Source: Enterococcus gilvus ATCC BAA-350
Lineage (GTDB): Bacteria > Bacillota > Bacilli > Lactobacillales > Enterococcaceae
Length of the DNA: 64,000 nucleotides
Assembly: GCF_000407545.1 (NCBI RefSeq)
Contig: NZ_ASWH01000001.1
Coordinates: forward strand, 2,061,501-2,125,500
Reading direction: 5' to 3'
Positions 18,876 through 27,714 of the stretch are shown in pieces; positions within the stretch are counted from its first letter, which is position 1; every line of letters starts with the position of its first letter. The position numbers and the translations under genes were made by a program. The notes beneath the pieces are model-generated. The model was not told the origin of the DNA. It did no database searches and saw only the letters and a program-made list of their open reading frames with translations.

Positions 18876-19788
18876 CTGTCTCTTTGATTATATAAACGGG
18901 ACGCTTTTTTGTTTCCATAAAAATTTTACCAATATATTTACCAATTATTCCGATGCAAAGCAATTGTACCCCACCGATAAAAAGAATAATCGTTACCAAG
19001 GAAGGCCAGCCAGCAGTAGGATCACCAAACAATAAGGCCCTCACAATGATGAACAGCATTGCAATTCCCGATACTACACATGAAAATGCGCCGACAAATG
19101 AAGCAATATTCAACGGAGCATCCGAAAAATTGACAATGCCGTCAATTGAATAATTGAATAAATTCCAAAAAGACCACGATGTTTCTCCAGCCACACGCTC
19201 CTGATTTTCAAACGAGATATACTCCGTCTTAAAACCAACCCAGCTGAATAATCCCTTAGAAAAACGATTATGCTCCGTCAGTTCCAATACGGCATCCACC
19301 ATTTGTCGCGTCATTAAGCGATAATCACGGGCACCATCCACCATCTCTGTCTCACTGATGCGATTTATCAACTGATAGAATTTCTTCGCGAAGAAACTAC
19401 GAATTGCTGGTTCTCCTTTACGATCAGCACGACGAGTCCCTACACAGTCAACATCTGTGGTTTCAATCATTTCGATCATCTGCGGCAATAATTCCGGCGG
19501 GTCTTGCAGATCCACGTCCATTACAGCCACAAGTTTCCCTTTAGCAGCCTGTAAACCAGCATATAGAGCTGCCTCCTTGCCAAAATTTCTAGAGAAAGAA
19601 AGGTATCGTACAAAACTATATTCTCTAGCTAACTTTCGTAATACGTCCAACGTTTGGTCCTCAGAACCGTCATTAATAAATATATATTCGAAATCATAAG
19701 AAACTTTCTTTTTCACTTCTTCCATTTCTACAAAAAAAAGAGGAATCGCTTCCTCTTCGTTAAAACAAGGAACAATCACTGATATCAT
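18856..19788 (-). CDS. GT2 glycosyltransferase, GtrB/CsbB (DPM1-like) type
   Basis: A 310-residue enzyme with an N-terminal GT-A domain (VIVPCFNEEEAIP at the start, DVDLQDPPELLPQM with the metal-binding DxD) and two C-terminal TM helices (about 230-290). This is the pattern of bactoprenol-phosphate sugar transferases such as GtrB and CsbB, which load a sugar on undecaprenyl phosphate on the cytoplasmic face. ATG 19788 is preferred over an in-frame GTG three codons earlier because AGGAG lies eight bases upstream. The GtrA-like protein at 16307-16774 is a natural partner. Confidence 0.88.
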   Translation of the reverse strand: MISVIVPCFNEEEAIPLFFVEMEEVKKKVSYDFEYIFINDGSEDQTLDVLRKLAREYSFVRYLSFSRNFGKEAALYAGLQAAKGKLVAVMDVDLQDPPELLPQMIEMIETTDVDCVGTRRADRKGEPAIRSFFAKKFYQLINRISETEMVDGARDYRLMTRQMVDAVLELTEHNRFSKGLFSWVGFKTEYISFENQERVAGETSWSFWNLFNYSIDGIVNFSDAPLNIASFVGAFSCVVSGIAMLFIIVRALLFGDPTAGWPSLVTIILFIGGVQLLCIGIIGKYIGKIFMETKKRPVYIIKETEKKLEQ

Positions 19789-19805
19789 TCGATCCACTCC
19801 TAAAC

Positions 19806-20093
19806 TTACTTAAAATCATACTTTGGTTCGTCCAGTTCAGTATCGTAATCAACAACAAGATCATACCCTTTGAAAAACCATTCGTCGGATTCTTCAATAT
19901 AAAAGAGCTGATCCTCTCCTTTTGTTTTTACAAGTGGAATGTCTGGTGTGTCAACAGACATTCCTACTGAAAAGCCATCATGGACTTGTGTTTTCCCGTA
20001 TACTTTTCCATAAAATTTGATTCCTTGACCCTCTGCTAATTCAAGTTCCTTTTTGAACCATTCTTGTGCTTTGGGTGTTATTGTTAATTTCAT
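19806..20093 (-). CDS. HesB/IscA-like protein without cysteines
   Basis: A 95-residue protein of the Firmicute HesB/YneR-like Fe-S biosynthesis fold: an N-terminal helix (TPKAQEWFKKELEL), the GIKFYGKVYGK strand and a DTPDIPL loop. It has no cysteine at all, so it cannot bind an Fe-S cluster the way IscA does. The function is unknown. The ATG follows TAGGAG. It lies 11 bp after ktrA and is probably cotranscribed with it. Confidence 0.72.
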   Translation of the reverse strand: MKLTITPKAQEWFKKELELAEGQGIKFYGKVYGKTQVHDGFSVGMSVDTPDIPLVKTKGEDQLFYIEESDEWFFKGYDLVVDYDTELDEPKYDFK

Positions 20094-20104
20094 CTAAATG
20101 TCTC

Positions 20105-20770
20105 CTATCCATTCATTTTCTCATCGAGGTAATCGACATCTTCATCGCGGCCAATCACTACTAAATGATCATTTTTTTGTACGACTTCTTCTGCCGAAGG
20201 TGTCACGATTGGGTCTTGTTTATCCCGCCGGATCGCTACAACGTTCAAGCCAAAGCGCTGGCGAAAATCTAGTTCCTCCAATGTCTTCCCGTAAAACTTT
20301 CGATTGGTCACATTGACTTCCGCCAGAGAGAACTCATCAGAAAGCTCAAGGTAATCCAAAATATTTTTAGACACGAGATTATGGGCGATCCGTTGACCCA
20401 TATCACGCTCAGGGTGAACCACGCGGTCCGCACCGATTTTATCCAGCACGCGAGCATGGTATTCATTTTGGGCCTTTGCTAGAATGTTTGGAACACCCAT
20501 CTCCTTCACCATGAGAGTAACTAAGATACTCGCCTGGATATCCTCACCAATTGCGACAATCACATGGTCAAAATTCCGTATACCTAAAGAACGCAACGTC
20601 ATCTCGTCCTGTGCATTAGCGACCACCGCATGAGTCGCAATGTTCATGTACTCATTCACACGGTCTTCACTACTATCAATTGCTAAGACTTCCTGCCCTG
20701 ATTCAACTAATGTGCGGCAAATACTTCCGCCGAATCTCCCTAAACCAATAATGACAAAACTTTGTTTCAT
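20105..20770 (-). CDS. ktrA: K+ uptake regulatory subunit, KtrA/TrkA type (RCK)
   Basis: A 221-residue cytoplasmic gating subunit of a Ktr K+ transporter. RCK_N (about 1-130) starts with the nucleotide-binding IIGLGRFGGSIC and ends its second strand at acidic AIDSSEDR; RCK_C (about 140-221) matches the domain that binds c-di-AMP in KtrA/KtrC. No membrane subunit (KtrB/D) is in the window. The ATG follows GAGGAGAG. KtrA and KtrC cannot be told apart by eye. Confidence 0.87.
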   Translation of the reverse strand: MKQSFVIIGLGRFGGSICRTLVESGQEVLAIDSSEDRVNEYMNIATHAVVANAQDEMTLRSLGIRNFDHVIVAIGEDIQASILVTLMVKEMGVPNILAKAQNEYHARVLDKIGADRVVHPERDMGQRIAHNLVSKNILDYLELSDEFSLAEVNVTNRKFYGKTLEELDFRQRFGLNVVAIRRDKQDPIVTPSAEEVVQKNDHLVVIGRDEDVDYLDEKMNG

Positions 20771-20857
20771 AGTCTCTCCTCATGTATTGCTAGTGTAATT
20801 TCTTATAAAAAACCTTGATTTTGTTATTAAAACTCCCATTCTCAGTATAACAAAGAG

Positions 20858-20900
20858 CGGGTTAATAAAACAGAGAATGACTCTCTATTTTATCAACCCG
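20858..20900 (-). terminator. Long hairpin at the 3' end of liaR
   Basis: An imperfect stem of about 19 bp (CGGGTT-ATAAAA-AGAGA paired with its complement, loop ATGAC) covers the last codons and stop of liaR. The T run after it is poor (CTCTTTG), so termination may be partial or the stem may protect the mRNA end. Confidence 0.6.
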
Positions 20901-21517
20901 TGTTTAAAGGCATATATAGCAGCTTGTGTACGATCTTCGACTTCCAATTTCGCTAAAATATTTGACACATGCGTCTTCACTGTCTTCAATGTAATGAAAA
21001 GTTCATCTGCGATTTCTTGATTGCTCATTCCCTGAGCGATCAACAATAAGATTTCCTGTTCACGATTCGTCAATTCCTCATGAAGAACATGTCGGTTTCG
21101 ATTCGATAATTGCTCCATCATTTTTGTCGTCACTTCAGGTTCCAGCACACGCTCCCCATTGTAGGTCTTGCGAATGGCATTAGCAATTTCATGCGCGGTA
21201 GAGGTTTTTAATAAATACCCCGATGCTCCCGCTTCAATGGCAGGATACACTTTTTCATCATCTATAAAGCTAGTCACAATCAAAATTCTTGCCTCAGGCC
21301 ATTCCTTCAAAATCTTCTTCGTTGATTCAATTCCATCCATGACCTCCATGACTAGATCCATCAAGATCACGTCTGGTCGAAGCGCCATCGCCTTCTCATA
21401 GCCCTCCTCACCATTCTCAGCCTCACCTACTACTTCTACATCTGATTGAATGGATAGGTAGGAAGAAACACCCAAACGAACCATTTCATGATCATCAACT
21501 AATAACACTCGTATCAT
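20885..21517 (-). CDS. liaR: Response regulator LiaR
   Basis: A 210-residue NarL/FixJ regulator: a receiver domain with phosphoacceptor Asp54 ([12 protein letters not shown]), Asp8-Asp9, Thr83 and Lys-containing LLKTST, then a LuxR-type HTH (about 145-205, [20 protein letters not shown]). It is the output of the LiaFSR envelope-stress system, which enterococci use against daptomycin and other membrane-active peptides. The ATG follows TAGGAGG. A 95-bp gap separates it from liaS, longer than usual for this pair. Confidence 0.94.
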   Translation of the reverse strand: MIRVLLVDDHEMVRLGVSSYLSIQSDVEVVGEAENGEEGYEKAMALRPDVILMDLVMEVMDGIESTKKILKEWPEARILIVTSFIDDEKVYPAIEAGASGYLLKTSTAHEIANAIRKTYNGERVLEPEVTTKMMEQLSNRNRHVLHEELTNREQEILLLIAQGMSNQEIADELFITLKTVKTHVSNILAKLEVEDRTQAAIYAFKHGLIK

Positions 21518-21612
21518 CTTCTGCCTCCTAGCTTCTATTTTAATATGATCGGCATTTACAGCACCTTTTTAATAACATCAAATACTTCAAACTGGCGCTT
21601 GCCTTTACTTTA

Positions 21613-22686
21613 TCATTCTACTGCTGGCGACGTTTCCTTTACAACTGGAACTTTTATCTCAATGCTGGTTCCTTGGCCCTTAAAGCTAATAATCTTAGTG
21701 GAGCCGCCAACTCCAGCAATCCGCTCACGAATATTGCGTAATCCGTAGCTTCCTGCATGTTCATCCTTTTCCTCAAATCCAACACCGTCATCGATCACGC
21801 GCAACAGAATATTCTGTCCAACAATCTTTAAATACACTTCTAGTTCATTCGCTTTGGCATGCCGCAATGTATTTGATAACAGTTCTTGAACTACTCTAAA
21901 TAATTGATCTTCAATACTAGGGGAAACTTGAATGTCTTGCACATCCCATTTCAATTGAATCTGAATTTTTGTTTGCAGTTCTTTTAATAATTGCTCGATT
22001 CCTTGACGCAGGCTCTTGCCTTCCAAACTGATTGGTCGCAGATGAAGCAGCAACGCCCGCATTTCTGATTGTGCCGCATTGATGATATCCGCCACCATGG
22101 CTAACTGCTTCTTATAAGGCTCTAGCTCTTCTGAATGTTGAGATTGCTCATTTAACGCAGACATCATCATCATCGCCGCAAAAAGCTGTTGAGAGACCGA
22201 ATCATGAAGTTCCCTTGCGAGACGATGCCGCTCTTCTTCTAGTATTTTCTCCTTAGCAGTGCCATCGACCATCTGCGGCAGACTGCTTAGCTGCTGCAGC
22301 TCTCGTGACATACTCACCAGCTTTTCTTTGATCCGTCTGATGTCATGATCTACTAAAAGCATTTCCTTATTTTGTGAGATCGCCACATCCAAAGATGGCT
22401 GATCATAGTTTCCAGAAGCCAGACTTTGTAATTTCCCTTCAATCTTTCCTAATTGGCGCTTTTCTAAAATAGTCACCAAAAAATAAACCACTGCACTTAC
22501 TGTCAGAGAAATCACAAGGATATGAAAGAACAATGGAATATAAAAAATTCGTGCGACAAATAATTGCGCAAACATTTGCTTTTTCCCGATCGCGTACATG
22601 TATAAGAACAGCGTTGTAAGAATCAATAAAAAAGAGATGAGTCCTGAATAAAGGGATATTTGTAACCGAGAATATTTTCCCATCAT
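21613..22686 (-). CDS. liaS: Sensor histidine kinase LiaS
   Basis: A 357-residue HPK7-type kinase: two TM helices (about 10-32 and 48-72) with a short outside loop, a HAMP-like linker, the HisKA_3 dimerisation helix with His161 (ERHRLARELHDSVSQQ), and a HATPase domain ending in the G box (YGLRNIRERIAGVGG). This layout is that of intramembrane-sensing LiaS. Its ATG overlaps the liaF stop (ATGA arrangement), so the two are translationally coupled. LiaF is expected to hold it off without stress. Confidence 0.94.
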   Translation of the reverse strand: MMGKYSRLQISLYSGLISFLLILTTLFLYMYAIGKKQMFAQLFVARIFYIPLFFHILVISLTVSAVVYFLVTILEKRQLGKIEGKLQSLASGNYDQPSLDVAISQNKEMLLVDHDIRRIKEKLVSMSRELQQLSSLPQMVDGTAKEKILEEERHRLARELHDSVSQQLFAAMMMMSALNEQSQHSEELEPYKKQLAMVADIINAAQSEMRALLLHLRPISLEGKSLRQGIEQLLKELQTKIQIQLKWDVQDIQVSPSIEDQLFRVVQELLSNTLRHAKANELEVYLKIVGQNILLRVIDDGVGFEEKDEHAGSYGLRNIRERIAGVGGSTKIISFKGQGTSIEIKVPVVKETSPAVE

Positions 22687-23405
22687 ACACGAATCACCTC
22701 GACGTCCCCAACCAATGTATTGGTCACTATCTTCAATCTTCGGGGGCTTTCATCATAATCCTCACTATAGATCTTAATCGTTTCATTCCGAAGAACTTGT
22801 GTATCTTCATCAAAATCCACTTTTCCGTATAATGTCGCATGCTCAAAAAGAATTCCGATCCCATAGGGAACTAAAATTCGCGTGCGGCCAAATCCTTTAC
22901 GAACGATTACGACACTGTCTTCTTTTGGTAACAATGTATTGCCTAAATCAACAATCGTATCGCCAGCTAAAATCGCTACATTGATATCGTCCCATTCAAA
23001 AACCTGTGTTCCGATTCGATCATTGCCGATCCAGTTCTGTTTTTTTCGCTCACCATTGTGGCTCGTTGGATCTGTCGTTTCTACCATTACTATGCTTTTC
23101 TTATTCTTTAGGGAATGATTCGGTATAGAAATACCAGCAATCTCAAAGCCCTTAAGGCCAAGAAAGATCACAGCAAAAATCAACATCAGCCACGTTGCAG
23201 GACTATTCACCAGACAAATGATCAAGATGACAGAACCTAAAATCAACTGAAATTTCCCACGCCGATGCTTATGCATCGCCCAATAGATATTTAATACCCC
23301 AAAAAGCAACATGATCAGCATCGCTGGATTTGAAGATAGTTGCCACAATAAGAAAATTGCAAGTAAGGCTTCAATGACAATGAAAAAGCGCCATGGACTT
23401 TTCAT
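22683..23405 (-). CDS. liaF: LiaF, inhibitor of the LiaS kinase
   Basis: A 240-residue membrane protein with hydrophobic segments in the first 90 residues and a soluble beta-rich C-terminal domain (about 130-240) with repeated short strands (VAILAGDTIVDLGNTLLP, IRKGFGRTRILVPYGIG-like). Both fit LiaF. In Bacillus and enterococci LiaF blocks LiaS until the envelope is stressed. It is the first gene of liaF-liaS-liaR and follows the greA terminator. The ATG follows GGGAGG. Confidence 0.92.
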   Translation of the reverse strand: MKSPWRFFIVIEALLAIFLLWQLSSNPAMLIMLLFGVLNIYWAMHKHRRGKFQLILGSVILIICLVNSPATWLMLIFAVIFLGLKGFEIAGISIPNHSLKNKKSIVMVETTDPTSHNGERKKQNWIGNDRIGTQVFEWDDINVAILAGDTIVDLGNTLLPKEDSVVIVRKGFGRTRILVPYGIGILFEHATLYGKVDFDEDTQVLRNETIKIYSEDYDESPRRLKIVTNTLVGDVEVIRV

Positions 23406-23513
23406 TTATCTTTCCTCCCAACTTATTTTTAATTTATACCTTATTCTACTTTTTTTATACGTTGAATACTATCGGTCTAAGGTCGCAACCTTTTTTCTTC
23501 CGAACGTAAAAGA

Positions 23514-23536
23514 AAAGAGGCGACCAGCGCCTCTTT
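23514..23536 (-). terminator. Terminator of greA
   Basis: Reading leftward, a perfect 9-bp stem AAAGAGGCG/CGCCTCTTT with loop CTGGT is followed by TCTTTT, just after greA and before liaF. Confidence 0.87.
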
Positions 23537-23543
23537 CGTGTTT

Positions 23544-24023
23544 TTAGTTCTGTTTTACATTCACAATTTTAACTTGCATATTGCCGCCAGGCGTCGCAAT
23601 CGTTACGACATCTCCAACGACTTTCCCAATTAACGCTTGAGCAATGGGGGAATCATTTGAGATCTTCCCAGTTAAAGGATCAGCTTCCGCTTTCCCAACA
23701 ATCGTGTATTCCTCTTCTTCGTCATCCGGCAATTCAACGAATGTCACCGTTTTCCCGATTGAGATTTCATCAGAATCAACATTTTCATTGTCAATGATTT
23801 GAGCGAAGCGAATCATATTTTCTAATGTATTGATACGACCTTCCACAAAGGCTTGTTCATCCTTCGCAGATTCATACTCAGAGTTTTCAGATAAGTCGCC
23901 AAAGCTTCGAGCGATTTTAATTCTTTCAATGATTTCGCCACGTTTTACTGTTTTCAATTGTTCTAATTCCTGCTCTAGTTTTTCTTTTCCTTCTAGAGTC
24001 ATAGGATAAGTCTTTTCTACCAT
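23544..24023 (-). CDS. greA: Transcription elongation factor GreA
   Basis: A 159-residue protein with the antiparallel coiled coil (about 1-75, including the acidic-tip region [12 protein letters not shown]) and the FKBP-like C-terminal domain ([18 protein letters not shown]). GreA enters the RNA polymerase secondary channel and helps cleave backtracked RNA. The ATG follows GAAGGAG. The mltG-greA order is common in Lactobacillales. Confidence 0.96.
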   Translation of the reverse strand: MVEKTYPMTLEGKEKLEQELEQLKTVKRGEIIERIKIARSFGDLSENSEYESAKDEQAFVEGRINTLENMIRFAQIIDNENVDSDEISIGKTVTFVELPDDEEEEYTIVGKAEADPLTGKISNDSPIAQALIGKVVGDVVTIATPGGNMQVKIVNVKQN

Positions 24024-24056
24024 TTTTCTTCTCCTTCAATCAACAAAATTACGAAA

Positions 24057-24093
24057 GGTAATCTTTTATAGATTTAATCCACAAAAGATTACC
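24057..24093 (-). terminator. Hairpin between mltG and greA
   Basis: An 11-bp stem GGTAATCTTTT/AAAAGATTACC with a 15-base loop lies in the leftward leader of greA, followed by TTTCGTAATTTT. It may be a weak terminator or an attenuator that lowers read-through from mltG into greA. Confidence 0.55.
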
Positions 24094-24118
24094 ACGTAAT
24101 GACTATAATGTAAATTGT

Positions 24119-25861
24119 TTATTTCTCTTTATTCACATATTTTTCGACCAGCTCCATATGCTCTTCGTACGTTTTCGCATAATACACTTTTCCTGTCGAA
24201 ATATCTGCAACAAAATAAATGTAATCATTCTCCGTTGGATCAAGAACAGCAAGGATCGCTTCTTGACTCGGATTATCAAATGGACCAGGACCATACCCAG
24301 CGTTCGTGTATAGGTTATACGGTGAATCCACCTGTGTATCTTTGATCGTAACTACTTCTTTGTGTTCACCTAATGCATAAAGAATTGAGATATCCGATTG
24401 CAACGGCATCTGTTGATCGATCCGGTTAAAGAAGACTTGCGCAATTTTCTTGCGGTCGGATTGTGTAACCCCTTCTTTTTCAACTAAGGAAGCCAGCGTC
24501 ATTACTTCTTGTACATTCAATCCTTTTTCTTTGATCTTACTATAGTAAGGCGTCAATACTTGGTTCGTTGTATCCACCATTTGAGTAACTAAATCTTCCA
24601 GACTTCTATTTTTGTGAACATTATAGGTTGCTGGGAACAAGTATCCCTCTAATCGATAGCGTACATCCTTGGCGTTTCCTGCGTCTGTTAACAGCTCTGG
24701 GTACTGATTCTTCAATTGGTCAAAGAATTTCTCATCTTTCATTACTTTGATGAAGTCTTCCTTCTTGAAGTCCGTCTTCTTAGCTATCAGACTAGCAATT
24801 TTATCAACATCGTAACCTTCTGGAACCGTCAATTTCGATGCATCATCCAATGGTTCTGCGCTTCCGCCTTGCTGCAACTCTTTACTAATTTGGTCCAAAG
24901 TCATGTTTGGTGAAAATTGATAATAGCCCGCTTGGAAATTCGTCAAATTCTTAAATTTTGTATAGAAGTTAAAGACCATACCATCTCGGATAACATCTCC
25001 ATCTTCTAAGATATCTCCAATTTGGCGATTCGATGAGCCGCTTGGCACTTCAACCTGTACTAGTTTCTTGTCATTTCTATCTAATGGTTTTAAGCCAGCG
25101 CTCACGTAATTATATCCTGAGATGGCTAAAATCCCGGCAACGATCAAAATACCGATCGTCAATATATAAACAATTTTACGGACGACTCGATCCTCTTTGC
25201 GACGTTCTGCTCGTTTCAAGTTGCTCTCCTCACTTAGGTCCCCTTCAAATTCTTCGTCCATATGACGAAGTTCATCAAATTTCTCACCGATTCTATGGAA
25301 GATCGACGGTTCTTCTTCAACCTCTTTATCATGTGTTAACTCTTTTTCAACTTTCGGATTATCCGTTATAGATGAAATTACTTTCGTCGAACTCTTTTTA
25401 GAGTTTGGATGTTTCGTTGAAGTTGTTATTGTGTCCTTTTTTGAAGGGTCTGTCTTTTGATCTTTCTTTTCAATCGCTTTTTCTTCATCAACTATGCTTT
25501 GAGATGAAGCGGTGCTTGCTTTACGTATCCCTGATTTTTTCTCATTATTTGATGGGGTCGTTTCAGCTTTTTCTGCTTTATTTTTCGTTTCTTCTTTTTT
25601 AATTTCTTTCTCAGTCGGTTCAGTCTTCTGCGCAGAGGGAGATGTATCTTTCTTATTTTGTCTATTGCCAAATAAGCGCTCATAGGATGAAGCCAAATCA
25701 TCATCATCGTGAGTATCTTTTTTTGCTTTCGAAGCTTCAGGTTTCGTGCTTTTTTTTGGTGGAGACGCTGTCTCACGATTTTTTCTGCCCTCTTCTAAAG
25801 CCCGCATAATCTGCTCTTTAAAAGATCCTTCTTCTGAGTGTTGGTTTTGATCCTCAGACAA
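24119..25861 (-). CDS. mltG: Endolytic murein transglycosylase MltG (YceG-like)
   Basis: A 580-residue protein with a long cytoplasmic N-terminus (1-228, rich in Lys/Glu/Ser/Thr), a single TM helix (about 230-250), a LysM-like segment and the MltG catalytic domain. The catalytic Glu is in LASLVEKEG, followed by QVFFNRIDQQMPLQSD and PYNLYTNAGYGPGPFDNPS. MltG cuts nascent peptidoglycan strands outside the membrane. The start is TTG 25861, with AAGGAGGAG seven bases upstream. The gene marks the conserved left edge of the variable polysaccharide region. Confidence 0.94.
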   Translation of the reverse strand: MSEDQNQHSEEGSFKEQIMRALEEGRKNRETASPPKKSTKPEASKAKKDTHDDDDLASSYERLFGNRQNKKDTSPSAQKTEPTEKEIKKEETKNKAEKAETTPSNNEKKSGIRKASTASSQSIVDEEKAIEKKDQKTDPSKKDTITTSTKHPNSKKSSTKVISSITDNPKVEKELTHDKEVEEEPSIFHRIGEKFDELRHMDEEFEGDLSEESNLKRAERRKEDRVVRKIVYILTIGILIVAGILAISGYNYVSAGLKPLDRNDKKLVQVEVPSGSSNRQIGDILEDGDVIRDGMVFNFYTKFKNLTNFQAGYYQFSPNMTLDQISKELQQGGSAEPLDDASKLTVPEGYDVDKIASLIAKKTDFKKEDFIKVMKDEKFFDQLKNQYPELLTDAGNAKDVRYRLEGYLFPATYNVHKNRSLEDLVTQMVDTTNQVLTPYYSKIKEKGLNVQEVMTLASLVEKEGVTQSDRKKIAQVFFNRIDQQMPLQSDISILYALGEHKEVVTIKDTQVDSPYNLYTNAGYGPGPFDNPSQEAILAVLDPTENDYIYFVADISTGKVYYAKTYEEHMELVEKYVNKEK

Positions 25862-25899
25862 AAAACAACTCCTCCTTACTTCATGTCATAACTTAAACC

Positions 25900-25927
25900 A
25901 TTATACATGAAATAAAAGAGGAGTGAA
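25900..25927 (-). promoter_or_regulatory. Promoter of mltG
   Basis: On the minus strand TATAAT (25900-25905) lies 16 bp from TTCACT (25922-25927), about 40 bp before the mltG start. Confidence 0.6.
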
Positions 25928-25944
25928 ATGTATTTATTGAATAG

Positions 25945-27714
25945 TTAAAGTTTATTTTGACTTTTAGTTCTATCAAGAACGAACACAAGCATAATTGGAA
26001 ATGAAAGCATAAATGGATAAATATATCTTACTAAGGCTACTGGACCCAAAATCAAAGTTCCGTAATACATGGATAAAAATATATAAATGAAGTAGCTAGA
26101 TCTTAAATTTTTATGTTTAGAATAAAGGAATAAAATTATATACATCCAAACAGTAAATCCTGGAGAAAACAGCAATGACAGAATGGAAAAATTTTTATAG
26201 AAATGATTTTTATAAAACGCGTTAATTATTTTTTGCCTCGTTTTAGGAAAACGACTGCTTTTGTCAAATTCCCCATATATTTCTGATTCTCTGCTGTTTA
26301 CCTCTACGATAGGAATTTTATAATAATTATCAGGAAATTGAAAATTTGGATCCCAATAACCTTGAGTCATCATCAAAAAAGCATCAGTATAATTTTTTTT
26401 ATTTTTTATGCCCACTTTACACCATAACTTGATAAAATCTCCAGTTGAATTACCAGATTTTTTTAAAGTAAACGGCCCTTTAACGTAATCGGATATTCTA
26501 GGGTTGTAATTCTTGATATTTTTTTCAGGAACATAATTAAAAAGCTCCTTTTTTTCATTTAATGTAAAAGAATTTTGATTATTATTATAACTTCTCGCTA
26601 ATTGCTGTAATGGAACACTATACATTTGTCCTTGCATTCCAGGCTGTGCTTTAGTAATTACTACTAACACTTGATCAGTAACAAGAGTAAAAAAGCTACC
26701 TAAAGCAAAAATAAAAATTAAGTTACTTCGCACTTTTTTATTTTTAATAAATAGCAAGAATGGAATTGTAGCTAATAGAGCATAAATTGCATTATTCCTA
26801 AATAGTCCCACTAGGACGATTATAATAATTAATTCAATTGCTTTATTTTTACTCAATTCCTTCTTCTCTAATGTGTAGTATTCACAAAACTTAAAAATCA
26901 AAAGGAAGAAAAACGTAGAGAACAGAGTATCCTTTGTAATATAAATTGGCGTTAACATATTCAATGGGAATAAAGCATAGTAAACGATGATTGAAAAATA
27001 TAAGAGTTTATTTATTTTAAAACTTGAGAGTCTACTACAGATATATGCATTTACGCTAAGACAGATTAGCATTTGAAAAACTGTTTGAACTATAGTACCA
27101 ATATAATAGCTTCCAGTTAATTTGCCTACTAGAATTATCATGTTAAGAAGTAATGTATGAATTACTGGATGATGTTCAGTGATACTATTATTTAGTAGCT
27201 GATATATTTGCATCGCAGAATCATAAGTATAAATACCTGGCCAAAAAATTAATAATATAGGAAGCCATGCAATCAAAAAAACAATAAATAGAAAAAGAAA
27301 ATTATACTGTCTGTTTAGTAAATACCGTTTTGTTTTAAGGGGCTTAAATTTTAATAGACTAATTAATAATGAGTAAATCAAAATAAAAATACCCGTGATT
27401 GCAACCAAATTTTTTAATAAACTTAGAAATCCATATGAAAGTTCTCCATAAATAGAAAGATCTCTACCAGTCTTCAGAAAAACAGAAAAAAGTATTGCAG
27501 GAAAAACACAAAATAAGAAATCTTTTCTCTCTACTTTTCTAATGGAAAACCTATACCAAAAAAAAATAGGTATGACTATAAGAATCCATATAAATGAAGA
27601 TTTAATAATTGAAATATCTGATACTGGAAGCATATAAGGAAAAGAAATAGCTGTAAGTATTGACAATAGTAGGATTAATACTCCTTCATGCTTAAATCCC
27701 TTTATCTTTAACAT
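25945..27714 (-). CDS. DUF6020-like polytopic membrane protein, probable GT-C
   Basis: A 589-residue protein with 10-13 hydrophobic segments. The motif FWPGIYTYDSAMQIYQLLN, then EHHPVIHTLLLN, matches DUF6020 proteins, which look like GT-C transferases (acidic residue in the first outer loop, then paired His). A hydrophilic loop at about 365-500 lies near the C-terminus. ATG 27714 is taken because GGTG lies eight bases before it; an ATG four codons earlier is possible. It overlaps the end of the upstream GT2 gene. GC is very low (20-30% in sampled lines). Proposed role: moving a lipid-linked sugar onto the EPA decoration (inference). Confidence 0.65.
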   Translation of the reverse strand: MLKIKGFKHEGVLILLLSILTAISFPYMLPVSDISIIKSSFIWILIVIPIFFWYRFSIRKVERKDFLFCVFPAILFSVFLKTGRDLSIYGELSYGFLSLLKNLVAITGIFILIYSLLISLLKFKPLKTKRYLLNRQYNFLFLFIVFLIAWLPILLIFWPGIYTYDSAMQIYQLLNNSITEHHPVIHTLLLNMIILVGKLTGSYYIGTIVQTVFQMLICLSVNAYICSRLSSFKINKLLYFSIIVYYALFPLNMLTPIYITKDTLFSTFFFLLIFKFCEYYTLEKKELSKNKAIELIIIIVLVGLFRNNAIYALLATIPFLLFIKNKKVRSNLIFIFALGSFFTLVTDQVLVVITKAQPGMQGQMYSVPLQQLARSYNNNQNSFTLNEKKELFNYVPEKNIKNYNPRISDYVKGPFTLKKSGNSTGDFIKLWCKVGIKNKKNYTDAFLMMTQGYWDPNFQFPDNYYKIPIVEVNSRESEIYGEFDKSSRFPKTRQKIINAFYKNHFYKNFSILSLLFSPGFTVWMYIILFLYSKHKNLRSSYFIYIFLSMYYGTLILGPVALVRYIYPFMLSFPIMLVFVLDRTKSQNKL

